A stretch of DNA of 64,000 nucleotides from Steromphala cineraria (taxonomy: Eukaryota; Mollusca; Gastropoda; Trochida; Trochidae): NCBI GenBank assembly GCA_916613615.1, contig OU744735.1, positions 42,295,468-42,359,467 on the forward strand. Direction: 5' to 3'. The position numbers and the translations under genes are program-made. Below the pieces are notes generated by a model, which had not been told where the DNA came from, ran no database searches, and worked only from the letters and a program-made list of their open reading frames with translations. Of this stretch, positions 11,584 through 20,826 are shown in pieces; position 1 is the first letter of the stretch; the number at the start of each line of letters is the position of its first letter.

Positions 11584-11731
11584 GTACCTCTCTGCTACAC
11601 TCTTATAGTGTCGAACTGATATATATTGTAAATGTACCACACTGCGACACTCTTATAGAGTAGAACTGATATAGATTGTAAAGGTACCACTCTGCTACAC
11701 TCTTAAAGCGTAGAACTGATATTTGCTTATT
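11584..11731 (+). repeat. 50 bp tandem repeat, three copies
   Basis: GTACC starts at 11584, 11634 and 11684, giving a 50 bp period. Each copy holds CTACACTCTTATAG, then GAACTGATATA. It lies about 100 bp upstream of the retroelement repeat A1. It may belong to the flanking DNA rather than to the element. Confidence 0.75.
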
Positions 11732-11832
11732 GAGGTGCGGAAAAAACTGTTCCTACCTACGGTAAAGTACTTTCATCTGCTTTGCTCCGAACTGAATACA
11801 CTGTGGTCGAGCTATGTATACAAAACTGAATT

Positions 11833-11982
11833 AATGAAATTTCCAACGTTTGAAGTATGAATTAGTGGGAAATTGCTTTCTCCTAGCGTTGTGTAACAAC
11901 AGTCACGTGACTGGTCACTCCGCCGGGTGGCGTTGGTTAAAGGGTATAAAAAGGGTGTTGAGTTTGAAATCGTTCTCTCGCT
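11833..11982 (+). repeat. Split direct repeat A1
   Basis: The 150 bp from AATGAAATTTCC to TCTCGCT are repeated without gaps at 15785-15934, with four substitutions. It carries a TATA-box-like GGGTATAAAAAGGG at about 11943, the likely element promoter, about 65 bp before the first ATG at 12011. Confidence 0.92.
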
Positions 11983-12010
11983 TGTGCAATCAAGACCGTT
12001 AATCATTAAG

Positions 12011-12232
12011 ATGGACACCGCCGCCAAGTAAGACACCATTTTGGAAAAGTTAAACGAGAATAAAGTCGAACTGGAAGCTTCTTTACATTCGCAAATTGAT
12101 GCCTTAAGACAATAGTTTGGTCAAACTTCTACTGAATTGAAGAAACTAAAAGCTGAGAATGATTATTCCTGGTCAAGGGAAGGGGATAAGATACAATTTA
12201 ACTTCAATAATTGTCAAGGGTCGCCTTAAACA
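12011..12232 (+). pseudogene. gag relic of the Ngaro-like element
   Basis: The frame from ATG 12011 (MDTAAK) has two stops (TAA 12029-12031 and TAG about 12113). It reads a coiled-coil-like segment, then 'ENDYSWSREGDKIQFNFNN', the W-x-R-E-G-[DN]-K-x-Q-F segment usual in gag of DIRS-order elements. Homology breaks off near 12205 and the RT frame begins at once. The rest of gag and the start of pol were therefore lost in an internal deletion. Confidence 0.7.
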
Positions 12233-12487
12233 GAACTTTAGTTTTTGGGGCCAAATTGGCGCGTCACATTTTGTCATTGATTTGATTGCTTGCGGGTATA
12301 AAATTTCATTTATTTGCGTCCCACCTTCCATGTTTATACCAAATAACAATTCAGCGCTAAAGCACCATGTTTTTGTCACGCAGGCTATTGAAGAGTTGGA
12401 GGTGAAACAGTTGATTGTGTCCTGTCCTCAACCACCTACCGTAGTCAATCCATTAACTGTGTCTGTTCAATCTTCAGACAAAAAAAC
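12204..12487 (+). pseudogene. Reverse transcriptase, N-terminal part
   Basis: The frame includes 'KGRLKQNFSFWGQIGAS', then 'IDLIACGYKISFICVPP', NNNSALKHHVFV and 'VVNPLTVSVQSSDKK'. This is the N-terminal extension and first finger region of DIRS-order RTs. It stops at SSDKK, where the 630 bp TIR element begins. The continuation (ILDLSRVNDFV) resumes at 13118 in the same reading frame. The ATG at 12159 is out of context, because codons before about 12204 belong to the deletion junction. Confidence 0.82.
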
Positions 12488-13117
12488 GCCCCCCACACCA
12501 ACACAGCGCGCAAGCAGCGCAACAGCGCGCCCGCAGCAAAAAAAATGCTCATGTTGTTTTATGATTGATAACCCACACCAACGCAGCGCGCCGACAGCGC
12601 GCCAGCACCAAAATTTCTGAATCGCAAAAAAAGTGATTTTTGCTGCGTGGCGCTTCGACGCGTCGGGGAATCCCCTACTTCTGACTTCGATTATTCTCCA
12701 TATTCTTGTCTTTACTGCAGAATAATATGCACCAAAGAAGTTACCGTTGTTGTTTACGTCTTCAGTAGACTTACATCAATGTTTTCTTTTCCCGATCCAT
12801 TTCGTATTGTTCAGTCGGTACCGATAATATGAATTTGACAGTCATTCTCTGGTCACTCATTCATACGCGAGGACGATTGTAATGTTTTTGGATTCGAATT
12901 GGACCTTTCATGTACGGGTCGATTTTGCCCAAAAGCTTAGCATGTCTACTCCACAATAAGGACAGAAATCGTATAAAAACAATAGGTCTTCAAGACAAAC
13001 CTAACAATATCTCATTGGTCACTTGTTCCTCATATTATATCGCTGCATTGACGCTCTGCTCTTAGAAACGCGTGATACGCGCTGCTCTGTTGGCGCGCTG
13101 TGTTAGTGTGGGGAGGC
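12488..13117. mobile_element. 630 bp MITE inserted in the RT
   Basis: The terminal inverted repeats are GCC(C)CCCCACACC..AACACAGCGCGC on the left and its near-complement GCGCGCTGTGTTAGTGTGGG on the right. Subterminal GCGCGC-rich motifs (ACAGCGCGCC and variants) recur at 12500-12535, 12570-12610 and 13070-13100. There is no coding capacity. It separates RT residues SSDKK and ILDLS, and 630 is divisible by 3. No clear target-site duplication is visible. A non-autonomous hAT-like element is possible. Confidence 0.8.
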
Positions 13118-13649
13118 CTTTATTCTTGACTTGTCAAGAGTGAATGATTTTGTGTTTAAAAGAACTGTGAAATATGAAGATTGGAAAGTTGCTTTGGTGT
13201 ATATTGACAAAGAGGTTTGGCTTATCAAATTTGACATTCATTCGGCTTACCATCATATAGACATTTATCCTGCACATACAGATTACCTCGGTTTTGCATG
13301 GCCAGATAAGATAGGTAAACTATGCTACTATAAGTTCACGGTTTTACCTTTTGGACTGACATCGGCGCCATATGTCTTTACGAAAGTAACTAGGCAGCTT
13401 GTGAGAAAGTGGAGGTCAGACGGACATAAAATAGTGACATTTTTGGATGACGGTATATTGTCTGGTTCGTCATCATCTCTTACTCTAAATGCTGGTTTGA
13501 GCATTAAGAACGATCTAGTACTATCTGGTTTTGTACCAAAAGTCGAGAAATCTTTGTGGGTCCCGTCTCAAGATATCGAATGGTTGGGATTTGGTATCAA
13601 TACATCTTCGTTGACACTTTCTGTACCTAAAAAAAGATTGATAAGGTGA
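13118..13649 (+). pseudogene. Reverse transcriptase, catalytic part
   Basis: It continues the RT after the insertion: 'ILDLSRVNDFVFKRTVKYED', motif A 'LIKFDIHSAYHHIDI' (catalytic Asp), 'YKFTVLPFGLTSAPYVFTK' (motif B), then FLDDGIL (the DD of motif C), and 'WLGFGINTSSLTLSVP' of the connection domain. All three catalytic aspartates are kept. The frame ends at a TGA at 13647-13649 in a run of A residues (CCTAAAAAAAG), consistent with a small indel, because the following RNase H is in another frame. Confidence 0.9.
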
Positions 13650-14575
13650 AGTTGGCGATCGATGATTTACTTCATAAGGGTGTATATAGACCAGTGTGTG
13701 TGAAGGCAGTAGCATCTATTGTTTTAGGACCATTGTCTCAACTGATGACGAGATCAGTTAGTGTAGACATTCTCAAGGCTTCTTCGTGGTATAGTAAGAT
13801 TGTACTGTCAGATATGAGTATTAAACAGTTGAAGTTTTGGTCGGAGAATATAGCAAAATATGACGTTAGATCACTCGTACAATCAGCTGCAGCTACAAGC
13901 GTTGTTTATTCAGATGCTAGTGATGTTGGATTTGCAGGATACAGCGTTGATGTAGAATCTGTTCCTTGTTGTGGTCAGTGGTCAAGTTAAGAAGCTTGTG
14001 CTAGTTCAACATGGAGAGAACTCAAAGCTGTGCAGTTGGTGTTGAACGTTTGGTCTCAAAGCTTAATCATCAACGAGACAATCCACGGACAATCAGAATG
14101 TTGTAAATATTATCACAAAGGGAAGCATGAAACAAAATCTACAGTTCATTGCCTTAAACAATTTTGATTTGTGTTTGGAGCATAGTGTTGATTTGGAGGT
14201 GCAATGGATCCCTCGATGTGATAACTAGAAAGCTGACCTCCTGAGTCGGGTTATTGATCGGATGACTGGGGCGTTTCACGGAATGTATTCCTTAAAGTTG
14301 ATGCTATTTGGGGACCTCATGACGTGGATAGGTTTGCTTCTTACTACAACACCAAGGTTGAGTGTTTCAACTCCAAGTTCTGCAACCCTGGAAGTCAAGC
14401 GGTTGACTGTTTTACAGTTAACTGAAGAGGAACAATGAGCTGGATCGTTCCGCCTATAGGTGTGATTCCAAGGGTTATCACACATTTGAAAAACTGTGGT
14501 GCAGTTGGGACTTTAATGGTTCCAGAATGGCCGTCTGCCTGTTTCTGGCCATTGATCTGTGCTCATTCCACAGAT
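13646..14575 (+). pseudogene. RNase H and following pol region
   Basis: An open frame at 13646-13990 holds 'VVYSDASDVGFAGYSVD', the first Asp region of DIRS-order RNase H. A TAA at 13988 interrupts before 'EACASSTWRELKAVQLVLN' (the conserved Glu). Further down, after frame changes, come 'WGPHDVDRFASYYNTK', 'FNSKFCNPGSQAVDCFTVN', and then IVPPIGVIPRVI and 'GTLMVPEWPSACFWPL', the signature tail between RNase H and recombinase in this order. Several stops and shifts make it non-functional. Confidence 0.85.
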
Positions 14576-14579
14576 TAAA

Positions 14580-15700
14580 GACTGGATGTATCTTCCTACA
14601 GTAAAGGAAGCATACAAAGCCTCTAGAATACAAGGAGGTTTGTTTGGTGAGAAAGACTTACAATTTAACATGCTTGCACTTCTTGTTGATTTTCGTTAGT
14701 TTGTCTTTTCTGTTCTTACAGAGATTTTCAAGCATGTGTATAGGGATGAATTGAGTGATCTCCCGGAGAGAGTAAGAGCCTTGGCTGATGATATCCCGTC
14801 GATGTTATCTCACTCTCGAGCTGATTCTACTGTTAGAAAGTATCAGTGCGGTTTTGCTGCTTTGAAAAGGTGGACGATGTGTAATGAAATTTCTTGTGAT
14901 TTATCTGTATCGCCGTTGCATTGTGCATTATATCTTGTATCAGTTATTCAACAGAGTGAAACTGTTTCACCTGTGTTGACAGCTTTTTATAGCTTGTGTC
15001 ATTCGCATTTGAGTCTCGGCCTCTCGAGTCCAACTGAAAATGGATTGGTTAAGAATGTCGTGGAAGCAGCTAAGAGAAAGCTGGCTAAGGCTGTAGTTAA
15101 GAAAGAACCTGTTACTATTGCTATTTTAGATCGTTTATATGATGATAAAATACAAGGAGCAGCATTGCCTGAGTTAAGATTGCTTTCTATGTGTTTATTG
15201 GCTTATGCAGGTTTTCTACGATCAGCAGAGTTGTTGTATATATATCACGTTCTGATGTAATATATTTTCAGTCTCATATGTTAGTTTTCATTGAAAAGTC
15301 AAAGACTGTTATCTATAGAGCACAGAGCAAACTTTGTCCAGTGGTTTGTTTGTAGCGATATCTAGATATGGCTGATATCGATCCCGATTCTGACAACTTT
15401 ATTTTTAGAGGTGTGACAAAATGTGCAAACGGATACATTTTGAGGAAAGGGAATGTGCCTCTTTCTTATAACAGATTGAGGGAGATTTTTATTGATGGGT
15501 TAAGGCCTTATGTTGGTAACATCAAGCATTATGGCTTGCATAGTTTGAGAAGTGGTGGGGCAACTGCAGCTGCTTATAATGGCTTACCAGATAGATTGTT
15601 TAAGCGTCATGGACGTTGGAAGAATGAAAAGGCTAAAGACGGTTATATCAAAGATAGTCTACAAGAAAGAATGAAAGTTTCACTTTCGCTTGGACTTTGA
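14580..15700 (+). pseudogene. Tyrosine recombinase (integrase) of the element
   Basis: The N-terminal core-binding half (from about 14736) has 'ADSTVRKYQCGFAALKRW' and ends in 'LLAYAGFLRSAELLYI', with the first catalytic Arg. A two-base TA expansion at about 15240 shifts the frame; the continuation is ISRSDVIYFQSHM. A TAG near 15353 precedes the C-terminal half (15368-15700) with H-x-x-R in 'HYGLHSLRSGGATAA', HGRW, and a tyrosine in 'KAKDGYIKDS'. All catalytic positions R, H-x-x-R, H/W and Y can be seen. The enzyme normally integrates the circular cDNA. One frameshift and one stop break it. Confidence 0.88.
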
Positions 15701-15716
15701 CTTTCTTTGCATTTCT

Positions 15717-15781
15717 CACTACTCACGAGCGTATTCCAGTTCAATTGTGTTGTGCTGTATGTTGTGTAACGTGGGGTTAGG
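15717..15781 (+). repeat. Split direct repeat B1
   Basis: About 65 bp (CACTACTCACGAGCGTATTC to the TTAGG end), repeated at 15953-16018 with three or four differences. It directly abuts A2. Confidence 0.9.
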
Positions 15782-15784
15782 AAA

Positions 15785-15934
15785 AATGAAATTTCCAACG
15801 TTTGAAGTATGAATTAGTGGGAAATTGCTTTCTCCTAGCGTTGTGTAACAACATTCACATGACTGGTCACTCCGCCAGGTGGCGTTGGTTAAAGGGTATA
15901 AAAAGGGTGTTGAGTTTGAAATCGTTTTCTCGCT
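15785..15934 (+). repeat. Split direct repeat A2
   Basis: Second copy of A1 (four substitutions in 150 bp), including the GTATAAAAAGGG box at about 15897. Confidence 0.92.
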
Positions 15935-15952
15935 CGCTAAATAAAACGGTCG

Positions 15953-16018
15953 CACTACTCACGAGCGTATACCAGTTCAATTGTGTTGTGCTGTATGTTG
16001 TGTAACGTGGTGTAAGGA
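15953..16018 (+). repeat. Split direct repeat B2, element end
   Basis: Second copy of B1. It marks the right end of the Ngaro-like element. The flanking DNA is a LINE relic on the opposite strand. Confidence 0.88.
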
Positions 16019-16024
16019 GAACGT

Positions 16025-16225
16025 AAGTTCGTGATACTGTTTACCATTGTCGCACAATGGGAGGGACCCATCCTGAGTCGCCGTTCACACTGAGATTAGG
16101 GGTATACTTTCCTACTCCCATGAAGTATCTGATAGCTCGGTGTTGGATGGAATTGACGGCCGCTTGTTATGTAGTCCCCCATATACCAGCACCGTAATCT
16201 TACACAGACCACACCATAGTGTCAT
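16025..16225 (-). pseudogene. LINE RT thumb relic (minus)
   Basis: The minus strand reads DYGAGIWGTT, a stop, then 'QAAVNSIQHRAIRYFMGVGK', followed by 'YTPNLSVNGDSGWVPP'. This is the conserved thumb segment YGAGIWG..N..Q.RA.R[FY]xxGVGKYTPN of a common invertebrate LINE group. One in-frame stop is visible. With the endonuclease at 16.7-17.3 kb on the same strand, it is probably the other end of one internally deleted LINE copy. Confidence 0.75.
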
Positions 16226-16243
16226 ATAAATTGCTATATACAT

Positions 16244-16741
16244 TAAAGTGACACAGAGTATCTTTCTTAAAATTTTATTTGGTTTTGATAAGCTACAAAA
16301 TATCTAATATGCTGATTGAAGTTCATATCTCATTACTGGATTTGCAAATATATCCATTTATGCATGATATCTCTTAAATGCTTGATTTTATGGAAAAATA
16401 AAGAAAACATCTTAAATACGTTTAATATTCGAAATTATGCTTCCAATTAATATACCTATTAGTTACAATACCTAATAAACACTATCGAATCGAATATATC
16501 TTCCTGTCATATTATGACAAGGTTTCAAAATTACGTTTGGCGAATTTGCGCGCGCCACTCGAGCCACATTGTCCGGTTTTCGATCAAAATCCCAACTTTG
16601 GATGGCCGCATTTTCGCTCTCATGTACTGATTGACCTTTAACTTGCTATTTTCAGTAACAGTTATCTGTTCCCGATGTAATAACATCGATTTCAAAATTT
16701 GACATATGTGATCCTATCAACATACTCTGTGTCTCTTTAAG
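16244..16741. mobile_element. MITE family M3, inserted in a LINE
   Basis: The ends are inverted: ATTAAAGTGACACAGAGTAT on the left, and ATACTCTGTGTCTCTTTAAG on the right. The interior of about 450 bp matches 48.92-49.38 kb in reverse complement (for example 'GCGCGCGCCACTCGAGCC' against 'GGCTCGAGTGGCGCGCGC'). It interrupts the endonuclease frame of the minus-strand LINE. At its right part it carries the last codons and stop of the small ORF found at 48.8 kb. Confidence 0.8.
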
Positions 16742-17285
16742 TTCATTTGGACGAGTCAAAATAAAGTTACTAAAGCTACCTATGTGTTCATAGGGAACAA
16801 AGCAGTAGTCTACAACAGACATACCTTGTGTTGAGACAAAAGTGCAATCATTGTGAGTAGAGTTTCGACCATTCAATATACACATATTAGCACTGATTAA
16901 GAAATCAAAACAACATTTACCGTTAGCATTTTGAAAAAAATCAATGACCTGTCTCTCAGGTAAAGTGTCCACACCTTCAATGTAATCAGTTTCGTTGCCG
17001 CATCTACTGTTAAAGTCGCCACAAACAAAACATATATCTTTAAGTTCAAATATTTGTGTCAATAAAATACCATAAAATGTTTCTGCATTAATATACCTTC
17101 ATGAATTGTCCGGCGGTAAATAACACACACAAACATATTTAGTGATACAACTGATTTTGTTAGACAGGGCCAACCATAGTGTGCCTTCATTTGATTTATC
17201 CTTTATACTTATATCGGAATGTTCAAACAAAGAATTTTTAACTAAAAAGCCAACTCCGCCGGAGATAATAAAGCCGAAGCATGCA
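16742..17285 (-). pseudogene. LINE AP-endonuclease domain (minus)
   Basis: On the minus strand: 'SGGVGFLVKNSLFEHSDI', 'NEGTLWLALSNKISC', 'YVCVCYLPPDNS', one TGA, then 'LKDICFVCGDFNSRCGNETD' (GDFN, active-site Asp and Asn), NGR, 'GMSVVDYCFVPYE' and 'FSNFILTRPNEL'. This is the usual domain order of apurinic-type endonucleases of non-LTR retrotransposons. The reading then enters MITE M3 and picks up a foreign C-terminus (SNFEIDVITSGT). The final SDH motif is missing. Confidence 0.85.
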
Positions 17286-17349
17286 TTGGGGAAACGTTAT
17301 AACGTTCCCATAGGCAAGCTCTGGCTTTTTGTCTCTGGTTAAAAATACA

Positions 17350-17765
17350 ATACATCCAAAGAGAAACGACACCACCTAAAATAAGATAGTTTAATCCACG
17401 AGGGATAAATACAACTAACACAAAGTTACACTCTATAAGTTAACTATCGTGATTCATGATATTTAAAACATTATCATCTTTCTAAAAATCGCTGTGTGAA
17501 AATGGTGGTTTTAAAATCTTCTTAACCAGGCTGGATGCAGTGAAAGAAACCCAACATTTTCTTTGGTGTTTTAGGACGTCCTACATCAACGATGACAAAT
17601 AAAGTCAAAGTAGTTGATTTACGTCGACAACATTATATTTTACGAATAATCATATATCATTAATGTATTTATAAAATTAATACATTTTAATAGTCGTAAC
17701 CTTTATATATCCTCATCACAGAACATAGGTTTATTAATGACATTATTAATCAACTTTATGTAGCA
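17350..17765. other. No recognisable feature
   Basis: AT-rich spacer between two LINE relics, with no supported feature. Confidence 0.5.
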
Positions 17766-17770
17766 GTCAT

Positions 17771-18760
17771 ATGTTTTCTGTTCCTTATGAAAACAAAAGA
17801 ATTTGTGAACAAAGGTCACTTTTCATATCCCCGCTGCCCTCAGTCATATATACCCGAGTTAGCCTCTGTTCAGGTTTTATACCTGGTAGATGCATAAGTG
17901 ATAATGTCAGATTAATGTACGATATCATGTTTGAACTGAAAAAAGAAAATAAACCAGGCCTCCTTATTCTTATTGATTTTGAGAAAGCTTTTGATACTGT
18001 CTCAAAGGATTTCATAATTAAAGTTTTGAAAACATTTGGCTTCGGTCCCAACATGTTAAAATGGGCAAACATATTAATGAAAAATGCATCTTCCTGTGTT
18101 ATTCAAAATGGTCATATCTCTTCTTTTTTTCCTAATGAGCGGGGCTGTAGACAAGGTGACCCAGTTTCTCCATATTTATTCATTTTTTGTGGCCGAAATT
18201 CTCGGAACTATGATAAGAGATAACAAAGATATTAAGGGTATTATACTCAATAACGAAGAGTACAAAATGGGACAATATGCAGATGATACTCAATTATATT
18301 TAGATGGATCTGAAAGTAGCCTGAGAGCAGCTCTAGATACATTACATTTATTCTTTAAGATGTCGGGACTTAAGATAAACATTGAAAAAACTAAAGCTAT
18401 TTGGATTGGTTCAATGATTGGAAGCAGTGTGAAATAGTGCTCAGGCAGTGGTTTAGATTGGCATGATGGTGACTTCAACATCCTTTGTATTCATCTCAAT
18501 CCCACTGTGGAAGACCTATAGGTAATCAATACTAGAAAAAGATTAGAAACAATAAACAGACTTCTTGCTGGATGGAAAAAGAGAAAACGTACTATACAAG
18601 GGAAAAGTACTGTTCTCAAAACTCTTGCAATATCAACTTTAGTTCATATTTTTTCTGTATTACCATCCCCTCCTAAAGAATTTCTTGACCAATTGAATAA
18701 AAGTATGTATAACTTCATATGGGATGGTACGAAAACCTACAAGGGCCAAATTCAATGATA
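17771..18760 (+). pseudogene. LINE reverse transcriptase, second family
   Basis: RT of a family distinct from the one at 7.4 kb. Fingers: 'GFIPGRCISDNVRLMYDIM'. Motif A: 'LLILIDFEKAFDTVS'. Motif B: 'ERGCRQGDPVSPYLFIF', then a frameshift near 18190 to 'VAEILGTMIRDNKDIKGI'. Motif C is QYADDTQLYLDGS, followed by 'SGLKINIEKTKAIWIGS', a TAG at 18435, and the thumb LAGWKKRKRTIQGKSTVLKT (20 residues) with 'HIFSVLPSPPKEFLDQLN' and YNFIWDG. L1/Tx1-like spacing is my inference. Endonuclease and 3' end are lost; a 21 bp array follows directly. Confidence 0.85.
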
Positions 18761-18775
18761 ACATTTAAAAAAAAC

Positions 18776-19178
18776 CGTTGAAATAACAACTTTTAAAGTT
18801 GAAATAACAAGTAATAAAGTTGAATAACAAGTAATAAAGTTGAAATAAGTTATAAAGTTGAAATAACAAGTTATAAAGTTGAAATAACAAGTAATAAAGA
18901 GTAATAAAGATGAAATAACAAGTTATAAAGTTGAAATAACAACTTTAAAAGTTGAAATAACAACTTTAAAAGTTGAAATAACAAGTTATAAAGTTGAAAT
19001 AACAAGTTATAAAGTTGAAATAACAAGTAATAAAGTTGAAATAACAAGTAATAAAGTTGAAATAACATAATAAAGTTGAAATAACAAGTAATAAAGTTGA
19101 AATAACAAGTTATAAAGTTGAAATAACAAGATAGAAAGTTGAAATAACAAGTAATAAAGTTGAAATAACAACTTTTAA
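18776..19178 (+). repeat. 21 bp tandem array
   Basis: About 19 units of GTTGAAATAACAAGTWATAAA, with some units varied (CAACTTTAAAA). It abuts the truncated LINE. The minus-strand open frame across it only translates the repeat (CYFNFIT). Confidence 0.92.
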
Positions 19179-19189
19179 TAACGAGGACT

Positions 19190-20295
19190 GTTAAAATGAA
19201 TAAGATAATTGTCAACGCTATCTTAAATTGACGTGCCCAAGATCAAATGCTATAGGTCTTTATTGCTTTAAGTACTTGGAGACTACGGGCAAGTGCAATC
19301 AGAGCTTTTCGATTCTCATTGGTCATTCATGAGTCTTACTTTGATAAATTGAAGTGCGAAATGACATACAATTTTTAGAGAAACGACAATTGTAAATGTC
19401 ATATGGTTTATGACTGATAGAAAATCACTTTGTCTTTAAAAAAACCACGATAGAGTCAAACCACCCGAGCTCGATTAAGGTTAAACAGGAATACTGAAAG
19501 AAAAATATGATGACGTCACAAAATCTATCTCATTTCCCTCAGGTAATGGTTTTTTGTGTGTACTGTCATCTTGAGCATTTTTGGATCTTTTATTAACATG
19601 TCAATGTTTAAGTATGAAAATCAGAGTCTGTTTCTTTTTACCCCTACGATAATCACTTATCTAAAGGGCAATACCGGTCATGTCAGATTATATTTTCAGT
19701 TGTTCAGTGTTTGGGGTTTTGTTGTTTGCGAAACCTACTTTATGTTGAACTTTTAGGGCTTTTTGCTAATAAATCAGTGTCATTTAAATGTGTGATAACT
19801 TTCTTTTGCCGATGGGATACATACTTTCTATTATATGGGCTTAGACAGTCCCATGGATAATTGGTTAAGTGTATTGATGTTTGGGAAATTACACCTGCGT
19901 ACATTAAGTTTGTTCACTTGCTTGTGTATTTAAGTGCAATATCATGTAATTTGGGTTTGATGTTGAATTACGCCATTCGGCATGGTTAAATGGGATGGGG
20001 TCATATTTGTGAAATTCAATTTTGTTAAAATTTCATTTTAAAGAATCCCTATAAAATTTGTAAGAAGGAAATCAGAACAATTGCATTGCCTTAGTGCAAA
20101 GGAGCTGATATTACTTGGATCTAAAGTTGTTTGTCACTTATGGAAGATTTTGTAGAGGAAAATAAATAAAAAATTGTGTTTTTGAAATTTTGAACCCTGG
20201 TCACTTCAATGCCCTTCCTAGTTTGATACGGTTATCTGATAAGTATGACATGCGAATATGTCAATGCAAACTAAATTTTTACTTTTGTTTTAAAA
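19190..20295. other. Intron-like sequence upstream of candidate exon
   Basis: No repeat or gene is seen in 19190-19990. The part from about 20000 to 20185 is similar to 29655-29830, which lies upstream of the second exon copy. Shared stretches include GGGGTCATATTT, CTTGGATCTAAAG against CTTAGATATAAAG, and GATTTTGTAGAG against GACTTTGTAGAG. It is therefore probably intron belonging to the same duplicated segment. Confidence 0.5.
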
Positions 20296-20301
20296 TTTCA
20301 G

Positions 20302-20381
20302 CATTATCCGTTTCGTTTTCGCAATGCTAGGATGCATCAAAGACTTTCCAAATTACATGATATTTGCACTAGAATACGCAG
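20302..20381 (+). CDS. Candidate 80 bp exon, transporter-like membrane segment
   Basis: The unit is bounded by a good acceptor (TTTTAAAATTTCAG) and donor (GTAAGT) and has no stop in the frame beginning at its second base: 'IIRFVFAMLGCIKDFPNY' then MIFALEYA. It is hydrophobic, with an Arg-Phe at the start and a Glu-Tyr-Ala followed by a split Gly codon at the end. That resembles the fourth membrane segment of SLC22/organic-cation-type major facilitator transporters (RF..G......VLxxEY.G). The assignment is an inference from a short pattern. A second copy at 29851-29930 has the same length and splice sites. No other exons of the gene could be identified. Confidence 0.4.
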
Positions 20382-20826
20382 GTAAGTGAACAAACTAAAG
20401 ATATGAAGCAGTAAATTGAAACATAAAAGCAAACTTGAAACTGAAGGTAACTGCTTCACATATTGACATCCACTTCTATATCCCTGCTCAGGTCAAAATA
20501 TTGTAATACATTATTACATTACCATTAAGATATTTTTTCGCATTGAGAAAGAAAGATCTACTTAAATACCTTTATTGCTAGAAAATTAAAAATACATGTG
20601 TCATCTGGTGCATTGCACCTAAGCACCGTTCACGTTTATGAACAGTCAAAGATAAAAGCGATAAAAGACTAAGCTATGCATGATGATTCTGAAAAGTGAC
20701 TTCATGTATGAAATGGTTCTTCATGTATAATGTAAGCAGAGACTGAGACATGTTCTTGTTGAGCAGAGGAGTTGGTCAGAAATTGCAACACTGCTAGGGA
20801 CAAAACATTATCTCCCCACAGAGGCA

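Larger units (their letters stand above)
11833..16018 (+). mobile_element. Tyrosine-recombinase retrotransposon, Ngaro/PAT type
   Basis: This is a DIRS-order element with split direct repeats: A1 (11833-11982), gag/RT/RNase H/recombinase relics, then B1 (15717-15781), A2 (15785-15934) and B2 (15953-16018). That A1-ORF-B1-A2-B2 layout is known from Ngaro and PAT elements, whereas DIRS1 itself has inverted ends. A1 and A2 differ at only 4 of 150 positions, so the insertion is not very old. The copy is nevertheless inactive: most of gag and the start of pol are deleted, the RT is split by a 630 bp insertion, and there are several stops and a frameshift. Such elements integrate through a circular intermediate using the recombinase, so no target-site duplication is expected. 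Confidence 0.9.

Noticed and set aside
18871..19215. Minus-strand frame of 114 codons
   Set aside because: Translation of the 21 bp array (CYFNFIT repeats).
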